Positions 7,434 to 12,343 of a stretch of 12,343 nt of DNA are shown here, one piece after another. The DNA comes from UBA2108 sp002713215. GTDB lineage: Bacteria > Bacteroidota > Bacteroidia > Flavobacteriales_G > Salibacteraceae. How positions within the stretch are numbered: position 1 is the stretch's first letter; each line of letters begins with the position of its first letter. The notes beneath the pieces were generated by a model, which had not been told where the DNA came from, searched no databases, and worked only from the letters and a program-made list of their open reading frames with translations. The DNA is taken from contig CALAPY010000081.1 in the NCBI GenBank assembly GCA_937891015.1, positions 1-12,343 of the forward strand. The letters run 5' to 3'. A program made the position numbers and the translations under genes.

Positions 7434-9755
7434 TTATATCAGTTTCAGTTTTATTCCTGCGAAAAAGGTTCGCGGTTGCGCCGGACCGTAGATGTAGTTG
7501 CTGTCCCTGTTTTTTCCAATATCAAAGTCGTCCTGGTAGGCATTGAATATGTTTTTAACTCCACCATATACTTCAATTCCGTTGCCCAGTGATTTGATCG
7601 GAAAAGTGTAGCCCATTTTTACACCCAGTTCTGAGAAGGCTTTGGTTGTTACAATTTCATCCACCGTTTGATTGGGAGCACCCGCAAAATGAGGAACTCT
7701 CATTGTTCCGGTGTACACATAATTTAGGGTTGCACTTATTTTTTTGTTGGGCGTATAGGTTAGAATGGCATATCCATAGTCATTGGGTGTTCGGGTAAAT
7801 TCTCTAATTCCATCCACACCATTAATGTATTCTACTGGGCTGTCAAACGTACTTGACTGTATCGTGAATCCACTTTCCAGTTGGATTAGTCGGTTGTAAT
7901 TTGCCCTTAATTCCAGGGTGATTCCCTGTACGGTTGCTCCGTCTCCATTTTGCTTTTCAAACCGTTCTCCGAATTGGTCTTCGCCCAAAGGTTGTAGGTA
8001 GAAGGCATCTTGCAATCGATTGTGAAAGCCTTCAATGGTATAACCGGCAATCCACTTTTGCATGGGTTTGTCATAATTGATAGAAGCGCTTAAACTCTGA
8101 GATCGTTCAGGCTTTAAGTCCGGTGACAGAGAAATTCGGGAAACTCCACCTCCCGAAAAGGCAATGTGTAAATCGGTATCAAAGGCCTGGGGTGCCCTAA
8201 ACCCGGTTCCATAGTTTACTCGAAATTGCGTATTCTTTTTGAGTTTGTACATCAATGAAATCCTGGGACTAAAAACGGGTTGATCTACCAGGTTATGAAT
8301 ATCCATTCTAACTCCGGAGAGCAGGGTAAGGTCTTTAATGATTTCCCAATCACTTTGCAAAAACAGGCCATAATCGGTTGTGGTCTGATCGATCAGGTAT
8401 CGGTAAGCCGCAATCTCGTCCAATACATCATCATAGAGGTATTCTGTGCCCAAGGTCAATACATTTTTACCACCCAGAAAGTTGTTGAGTTTGTGATTGA
8501 CCTGCAGTCCAAGGTTATAGGTGCTAACCAGGGAAGTACCGTATGGCGGGTTTTCCATAAACCGGGCATATTCAACAGTACCCTCATCGGGTAGAATACC
8601 TGTATAGTGATCTCTATCTGTGTTTTGCCAGGCCAGGTAAGAGATAAGAGACGAGTTATCGTTGTTGAAGTTAATCTGATAATCTGCACTTGCCATCCAT
8701 ACGCGGTGAGTTCTTTCTTCCGATTGTTTCGCCACGTACGCCGGTTGGTTGGTTATCATTTCCCCACCAAAACGGTATTCGTCGATGTAACTTATGCTTA
8801 ATTCCAATTTTTGATTTTCCCTGGGAAGCAGGAACATACTGGTACCAAATGCCGTGTTTTTTATTTTGGGTATTTCAGAAAAATTATCGCCGTTAGCGTC
8901 GTAAAAATCCCGGTTTCGGTGATTTAGAAAAAATGAAATACCCGATTTTTTGCTTTTAGATACCAATGTGGCGTTTCCACTGATAGTATTGTCGTTGGTT
9001 TGCCCATCAATGTTCTGGTAGGTATAGTTCAATTCGTAGCCCTTTTTCTTGGGGATTTTGGTGATTACGTTTACCGTTCCTCCAATGGCACTGGAACCAT
9101 ACAAAGAAGAACCTCCACCTCTTACTACTTCAATACGATCGATCATGCTGGTTGGCAATTGTTCCATTCCATACAACCCTGTTAACGGGCTAAAAATGGG
9201 CCGCCCGTTTACCAGTATTTGGGAATATCCTCCTGCCAGGCCGTTCATTCTGAGTTGGGTATAGTTACAGGTTTGGCAATCGGTTTCTACGCGTAGTCCC
9301 GGTTGAAACTTTAACCCTTCGGAGAGGTTGCAGGCTTGAACATTGTCAAGGGTTTGGCTGTTGATCACGTTTACGATAACCGGTGAATCGGTTTGTCGCT
9401 TCGGCGTTTTGGTTGCTGTGATTACAATGTGTTCCAGTTCCATGATTGTTTCGGTTAGTTCGAAATTCAATTGAGCTTCCGGCTGCGTTTTACTAAGTAT
9501 TAATTCCTTTTGAACTCTTGTATATCCAACGAATGAGGCGGTTATTTTATGTTTTCCGTAGGGAACATTTTTAATCGTAAACTTTCCCTGGCTGTTTGTT
9601 ATTGCTCCATAGGTGGTGGAATCTATTCTCACCTGAACGAATTCAATTCCTTCACCATTGGATTTAACCACCCCCTTTACCGTACCGATTTGTGCGTGAA
9701 GTTCCCAAATTACCAGGAGAAACAGCAAGCATAGAACCGTAATCTTCCGATCCAT
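7434..9755 (-). CDS. TonB-dependent outer-membrane receptor, likely metal or metal-complex uptake
   Basis: This 773-residue receptor has a signal peptide (1-21, ending LHA before Gln22) and a carboxypeptidase-regulatory-like domain (about 24-101, GTVKGVV to LNFEL). A TonB-box-like IVITATK follows (110-116), then the plug domain (about 120-235, with IDRIEVVRGGGSSLYGSSAIGGTVNVI), and a long beta-barrel to the C-terminus. The plug contains DCQTCNYTQLRMNGL with Cys160 and Cys163, a feature of one receptor subgroup in this phylum. It would import a ligand across the outer membrane with energy from TonB-ExbB-ExbD, none of which is encoded here. Divergence from a DtxR-type regulator through a 94-bp gap, with an operator-like dyad inside its promoter, points to metal-regulated expression and hence a metal-related ligand. 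Which metal cannot be read from the sequence. The gene converges on the FG-GAP gene, with 33 bp between stops. Confidence 0.92.
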   Translation of the reverse strand: MDRKITVLCLLFLLVIWELHAQIGTVKGVVKSNGEGIEFVQVRIDSTTYGAITNSQGKFTIKNVPYGKHKITASFVGYTRVQKELILSKTQPEAQLNFELTETIMELEHIVITATKTPKRQTDSPVIVNVINSQTLDNVQACNLSEGLKFQPGLRVETDCQTCNYTQLRMNGLAGGYSQILVNGRPIFSPLTGLYGMEQLPTSMIDRIEVVRGGGSSLYGSSAIGGTVNVITKIPKKKGYELNYTYQNIDGQTNDNTISGNATLVSKSKKSGISFFLNHRNRDFYDANGDNFSEIPKIKNTAFGTSMFLLPRENQKLELSISYIDEYRFGGEMITNQPAYVAKQSEERTHRVWMASADYQINFNNDNSSLISYLAWQNTDRDHYTGILPDEGTVEYARFMENPPYGTSLVSTYNLGLQVNHKLNNFLGGKNVLTLGTEYLYDDVLDEIAAYRYLIDQTTTDYGLFLQSDWEIIKDLTLLSGVRMDIHNLVDQPVFSPRISLMYKLKKNTQFRVNYGTGFRAPQAFDTDLHIAFSGGGVSRISLSPDLKPERSQSLSASINYDKPMQKWIAGYTIEGFHNRLQDAFYLQPLGEDQFGERFEKQNGDGATVQGITLELRANYNRLIQLESGFTIQSSTFDSPVEYINGVDGIREFTRTPNDYGYAILTYTPNKKISATLNYVYTGTMRVPHFAGAPNQTVDEIVTTKAFSELGVKMGYTFPIKSLGNGIEVYGGVKNIFNAYQDDFDIGKNRDSNYIYGPAQPRTFFAGIKLKLI

Positions 9756-9773
9756 GAATAATTTTTAGATATA

Positions 9774-9804
9774 CAAAAGTATAAAGTTAGAGATATCTAA
9801 CAAT
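9774..9804 (-). promoter_or_regulatory. Promoter of the TonB-dependent receptor
   Basis: On the minus strand, ATTG (plus positions 9801-9804) is followed after 19 nt by TACTTTTG (9774-9781). This fits the Bacteroidota promoter pattern TTTG-N19-TAnnTTTG, with one mismatch in the -33 box and an exact -7 box. Transcription would start near 9767, leaving a leader of only about 12 nt before the ATG. Confidence 0.65.
9786..9801. promoter_or_regulatory. Operator-like dyad, probable binding site of the DtxR-type regulator
   Basis: GTTAGAGATATCTAAC is palindromic at 14 of 16 positions (arms GTTAGA/TCTAAC). It lies exactly between the -33 and -7 boxes of the receptor promoter, where binding would block RNA polymerase. 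Its outer GTTAG...CTAAC arms recall the core of known DtxR/IdeR operators, but the spacing differs. A further TTAGATAT at 9765-9772, near the predicted receptor start site, repeats the right arm in inverted orientation (ATATCTAA, 9793-9800), which suggests a second half-site. Confidence 0.55.
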
Positions 9805-9824
9805 TTTATTTTACTATTCTTTTT

Positions 9825-9832
9825 TACTTTTG
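9825..9832 (+). promoter_or_regulatory. -7 promoter box of the DtxR-type regulator gene
   Basis: TACTTTTG is an exact match to the Bacteroidota -7 consensus TAnnTTTG and is identical to the -7 box of the divergent receptor promoter. The start site would be near 9839, about 11 nt before the ATG. No convincing TTTG is present at the expected -33 position (about 9802-9805 reads AATT), so the upstream part of the promoter is weak or activator-dependent. Confidence 0.5.
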
Positions 9833-9849
9833 GCGAAAACAATCATTAA

Positions 9850-10506
9850 ATGGCTTCACAAACGAAGGAGAATTACATTAAGGCCATCTATTTTTTACAT
9901 CAAAAGAGTGAAGCCATATCGCTTTCCGACCTGGGACAAGAGTTAGGGGTAAGTAAACCAACTGCCAATGACATGATAAAGAAACTAAAAGCGGATGGCA
10001 TTGTGATCTCCGAAAAATACAAACCCATTAAGATCACCGAAAAGGGCAAAAGAGTGGCTGCTTCCATTATTAGAAAACACCGATTGTCGGAGATGTTTTT
10101 GTCGCAGATTATGGAGTTTGGCTGGGAGGAAGTACATGAAATTGCAGAGGAATTGGAACATCTTAAAATCGAAAAATTCTTTGATCGTATGGATGAGATC
10201 CTCGGGTTTCCAACCACAGATCCCCATGGCTCACCCATACCGGATAAAAATGGTAATTTCAATAAACCCAATTACCTGCCTTTTTCACAAGTTTCCGAAG
10301 GTTCTACGGTAGTGGTAAAAGCCCTTCGGGAAAGCTCGATGGATTTTCTAATATTCCTGAACAAAAAGGCCATTCAACTGGGAACGGAAATGAAGGTGGA
10401 GCAGGTAGAGAGCTTTGATGGAAGTTATACCGTATCCTTTGGTGACTTCACAAATGTTGTTTTAGGAAAAACGGTTTGTGATCGTTTGTTGGTGGAAGTA
10501 GTTTAA
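9850..10506 (+). CDS. DtxR/MntR-family metal-dependent transcriptional regulator
   Basis: This 218-residue regulator comprises a winged helix-turn-helix (about 5-65, ISLSDLGQELGVSKPTANDM), a metal-binding dimerization domain (about 70-135) and a C-terminal SH3-like/FeoA-like domain (about 145-218). Aligned by eye with DtxR, the ancillary-site ligands are kept: His77, Glu81 and His96. In the primary site Glu100, Glu103 and His104 are present, with Glu replacing the DtxR cysteine as in MntR. The residue matching MntR Asp8 / DtxR Met10 is Asn8, and MntR Glu11 is Lys11. The protein should bind DNA when loaded with Fe(II) or Mn(II) and repress uptake genes. The divergent receptor is the obvious target, and autoregulation is possible. 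Its stop lies one base from the stop of the convergent NTF2-like gene. Confidence 0.92.
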   Translation: MASQTKENYIKAIYFLHQKSEAISLSDLGQELGVSKPTANDMIKKLKADGIVISEKYKPIKITEKGKRVAASIIRKHRLSEMFLSQIMEFGWEEVHEIAEELEHLKIEKFFDRMDEILGFPTTDPHGSPIPDKNGNFNKPNYLPFSQVSEGSTVVVKALRESSMDFLIFLNKKAIQLGTEMKVEQVESFDGSYTVSFGDFTNVVLGKTVCDRLLVEVV

Positions 10507-10507
10507 T

Positions 10508-11023
10508 TTATTTCAGGGCCTCCCATTCCTTTTCCGACGCATGCGATTTTTGGTATTCCATAAGCATGAGCCAAACGCCATTTTGTTTTATTAAGAGTGC
10601 CTCAAAATGGATGACGTATTTTGAATCAACCTGGCCATCGAAACCAGAAGTGCTGAAATAAAATATTCCCGTTTCATGGGCTGTGGTTTTACTGCCAATA
10701 CGTTGTGAAAACCGAAACTTTACATCACTTTTTACATTTCCCACCCTGGTTTCATCAAAACCCGTTTTCCAATCGGAGAGGGCGTTGCTTATTGGCAGCG
10801 AAAATTTTTTCTTTCCCGTAGCAAAGACAACCACCGCTTCCTGGTGGCAGGCATTTTTATAAGCTTCAAAATCTCCAGCTTGTACGGCTCTTGATAGTTC
10901 TGCCCAATATTGATCGAGTTCTGCTAACCGAACCGAATCCTTCGAAGTTTCAGATGGGTTGTTTGACCCATACGCAGCAATGCCCGCGGTAAGGAGTGCT
11001 ACCAGGAAGATTATTTTTTTCAT
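10508..11023 (-). CDS. Exported NTF2-like (SnoaL/DUF4440-type) protein of unknown function
   Basis: The 171-residue product has a typical signal peptide (MKKIIFLVALLTAGIAAYG, about 1-19) and no lipobox, so it is probably periplasmic. The mature part has the NTF2-like pattern: an N-terminal helix pair (about 32-60, LAELDQYWAELSRAVQAGDF then YKNACHQEAVVVF) and a series of beta strands (about 98-125), ending in HFEALLIKQNGVWLMLMEYQ (139-158). Such folds form a cone-shaped pocket in enzymes or binding proteins. No catalytic residue set can be assigned, so no reaction is claimed. It is transcribed towards the DtxR-type gene with a single base between stop codons, so the transcripts must overlap unless termination is inside a gene. 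The family call is by pattern only. Confidence 0.75.
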   Translation of the reverse strand: MKKIIFLVALLTAGIAAYGSNNPSETSKDSVRLAELDQYWAELSRAVQAGDFEAYKNACHQEAVVVFATGKKKFSLPISNALSDWKTGFDETRVGNVKSDVKFRFSQRIGSKTTAHETGIFYFSTSGFDGQVDSKYVIHFEALLIKQNGVWLMLMEYQKSHASEKEWEALK

Positions 11024-11057
11024 AAGCGCGTAGATTCTTATTGAATCGTAACCGTTT

Positions 11058-11065
11058 CAAAGCTA
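11058..11065 (-). promoter_or_regulatory. -7 promoter box of the NTF2-like gene
   Basis: The minus strand reads TAGCTTTG, an exact match to TAnnTTTG, 35 to 42 nt upstream of the ATG. The expected -33 TTTG is not evident at 19-21 nt spacing, so only the -7 half is supported. Confidence 0.4.
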
Positions 11066-11113
11066 GAATAAGTAAGATCAAGGAATCGCCCGCTTGTCAC
11101 ATTTAAAAGATGT

Positions 11114-11296
11114 GGTGTTGCAGAATAATGTGGATTATAAAACTACCCTATAAAAAGACACGTCATTCCTGTGTAGCGAAGCGGAAACAGGAATCTCAAA
11201 AATAATATTCGAGATTCCTACTTTTGCAGGAATGACGTTTCTTTTTAATTTTTAATTAGGCAATATTTCTAACCCACATTATTCTTTAATAGCACC
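11114..11296. repeat. Miniature inverted-repeat element, copy C
   Basis: This 183-bp non-coding element has two nested levels of inverted repeat. The outer ends share AGAATAATGTGG[AG]TT (left near 11122-11136, right reverse-complemented near 11271-11285), with looser similarity out to the GGTG ends. The inner pair is CGTCATTCCTG (11161-11171) against GCAGGAATGACG (11226-11237). A third pair is GGAATCTC (11190-11197) against GAGATTCC (11211-11218). Its left 60 bp match copy B closely. It fills most of the 363-bp gap between the divergent NTF2-like and outer-membrane protein genes and would fold into one long hairpin on either strand. The rest of the gap holds only the flanking promoter regions. 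Confidence 0.75.
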
Positions 11297-11306
11297 TTGA
11301 TTGGTA

Positions 11307-11338
11307 TTTTACTTATGAACTAAGCTTAATTTAGTTTG
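11307..11338 (+). promoter_or_regulatory. Possible promoter of the outer-membrane beta-barrel gene
   Basis: TTAGTTTG (11331-11338) is one mismatch from TAnnTTTG and lies 20 nt after TTTT (11307-11310), a weak -33 match. An AACTAA/TTAGTT dyad (11318-11323 and 11331-11336) overlaps it and could be an operator. The start would fall near 11345, about 40 nt before the ATG. Confidence 0.3.
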
Positions 11339-11386
11339 TTCTTAAGGATAACAAGCCCAAAGAAGGAATATTAAATCACAGGAATT

Positions 11387-12127
11387 ATGATTAAATCGTT
11401 AAACAAAGTATTTACCATTCTATTGACTTCTGCCTTTGTAATAACCGCATCGGCACAAAAACTTCAAATTTCCCTGGGGGCTTTTAGCGGTACTCCGCTG
11501 GGTGATTTTACCAAAAAGGACATTAACGATCCTACGGCTGGTTATGCGTTGTATAACTCGGGGGCAAACCTCGAGATTAAATACTACTTCGATAAGCTTG
11601 GATTGGGCCTTCGTGGATCTTTTGGGTCCTACTACAGGGATTACCAGACTTACCAGGACGATCTGGTCAAGCAACTGGGCATTACCGACGATAACTACGA
11701 TTTTTCCATGACCAATACCTTCTTTACGGCCTCACCACAAATAGGAATTTCGTATCGCTTTAAACTGGCTAAAAAACTGATTCTGGAACCTTACTTTTTT
11801 GCCGGAGCAACTATATTGACTACACCTGTAGAACGAGGCGTATACCACATTAGTGGAACCACCTATCATTACGAGAAAAAGCCACAACTGTACTACGGTT
11901 TAAACTACATACCCGGCCTTAAATTTCAATGGAACATTTGGAAACACATTGGAGCTGCGGCTTTTGTAGAATATGAGGGAAGTAGCTTAAGAACTGAAAA
12001 CGAAACCGTTCTGGTTTATAGCGCCAATACGTATAACAAAACCGAAGTTTCCAAGTCCTATAATCCTCAAACCATTGGAGGAGGATTATCCCTGTTGATT
12101 TATTTTGGATTAGAGGAGAAGGAGTAG
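11387..12127 (+). CDS. Outer-membrane beta-barrel protein of unknown function
   Basis: The 246-residue product has a signal peptide with predicted cleavage after ASA, before Gln24. The mature part alternates polar and hydrophobic residues in strand-length segments, for example LQISLGAF, ANLEIKYYF, LGLGLRGSFGSYY, PQIGISYRF, LILEPYFFAGA and HIGAAAFVEYEG, and ends in the strand GGGLSLLIYF plus a short acidic tail (GLEEKE). This is the plan of a small, probably 8- to 10-stranded outer-membrane barrel. No ligand or enzymatic motif is visible. It is not evidently similar to the truncated barrel at 2389 beyond the general pattern. It is monocistronic in the window, read away from the NTF2-like gene, with repeat copy C between them. 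Confidence 0.8.
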   Translation: MIKSLNKVFTILLTSAFVITASAQKLQISLGAFSGTPLGDFTKKDINDPTAGYALYNSGANLEIKYYFDKLGLGLRGSFGSYYRDYQTYQDDLVKQLGITDDNYDFSMTNTFFTASPQIGISYRFKLAKKLILEPYFFAGATILTTPVERGVYHISGTTYHYEKKPQLYYGLNYIPGLKFQWNIWKHIGAAAFVEYEGSSLRTENETVLVYSANTYNKTEVSKSYNPQTIGGGLSLLIYFGLEEKE

Positions 12128-12143
12128 GTGAAAAGCCACGATT

Positions 12144-12232
12144 GGGAAAGTTGTCAGCCTGAGTGGCGTCGAGTGTAGTGAGACGTTGTATCCCTGCCTG
12201 CCGGCAGGCAGGGAAGGATAATCAACTTTTCC
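12144..12232. repeat. Nested palindromic intergenic repeat
   Basis: The core at 12191-12214 is a perfect 24-bp palindrome of CCTGCCTG / CAGGCAGG type. It is enclosed by GGGAAAGTTG (12144-12153) and its near-exact inverse CAACTTTTCC (12223-12232), one mismatch. Between left arm and core lies CAGCCTGAGTGGCGTCGAG, resembling CTGAGCGNAGTCGAAGG-type intergenic repeats common in this phylum. No T-run follows on either strand, so it does not look like a standard terminator, although it could protect or end the outer-membrane protein mRNA. Confidence 0.65.
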
Positions 12233-12343
12233 AGAACCCTACAGTCAACAGGTTTGTCTACCCTTCGCTCCTTTGGATACGCTCAGGGCACTCCTTTAGA
12301 CTTGCAAAGGATGTTATTGATATCTTGAAATTATAATTAAAAA
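12233..12343. other. Window-end non-coding sequence
   Basis: No gene start or RNA gene is recognised. ACGCTCAGGGCA near 12280-12291 is a loose inverted counterpart of the CCTGAG-containing segment near 12157, so the repeat block may extend to about 12297. The last 40 bases are AT-rich and may belong to the promoter of a gene beyond the window. Confidence 0.35.

Overview
The window reads as chromosomal DNA of a member of the Bacteroidota, probably a Flavobacteriales-like or related, possibly marine, lineage. The signs are a NusB about twice the usual bacterial length, a TonB-dependent receptor with an N-terminal carboxypeptidase-regulatory-like domain, outer-membrane beta-barrels ending in short aromatic strands, a giant FG-GAP/ASPIC-UnbV lipoprotein, gene starts without obvious Shine-Dalgarno sequences, and promoters of the Bacteroidota type (TAnnTTTG at -7). 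No phage, plasmid, CRISPR, rRNA or tRNA genes were seen.

Layout. 1-2355: housekeeping genes on the + strand: the 3' part of leucine dehydrogenase, nusB, and upp (uracil phosphoribosyltransferase). 2389-2868: a beta-barrel outer-membrane protein gene without its 5' end, directly behind upp, followed by a clear intrinsic terminator (2895-2923). 2927-3318: two adjacent copies of a non-coding element with terminal inverted repeats; a third copy lies at 11114-11296. 3364-7400: a translationally coupled pair, a PlsC-like acyltransferase and a 1154-residue lipoprotein with seven calcium-type FG-GAP motifs on each side of an ASPIC/UnbV domain. 7434-9755 (minus strand): a TonB-dependent receptor, divergent from a DtxR/MntR-type metal-responsive regulator (9850-10506). 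The 94-bp gap between them holds two identical -7 boxes facing opposite ways and a dyad that looks like an operator. 10508-11023 (minus strand): a small exported NTF2-like protein. 11387-12127: a complete small outer-membrane beta-barrel protein, followed by a second kind of nested palindromic repeat near the window end.

How it fits together. The most coherent functional unit is the receptor and regulator: a metal-sensing repressor probably controls an outer-membrane receptor, so the receptor's ligand is probably a metal or metal complex. The receptor plug carries a Cys-x-x-Cys motif. The acyltransferase/FG-GAP lipoprotein pair is a second likely unit whose joint role is unknown. I found no strong evidence for a wholly new defence or mobile system. 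The most unusual structures are the three related miniature inverted-repeat elements, the 7+7 propeller-like architecture, and the compact divergent control region.
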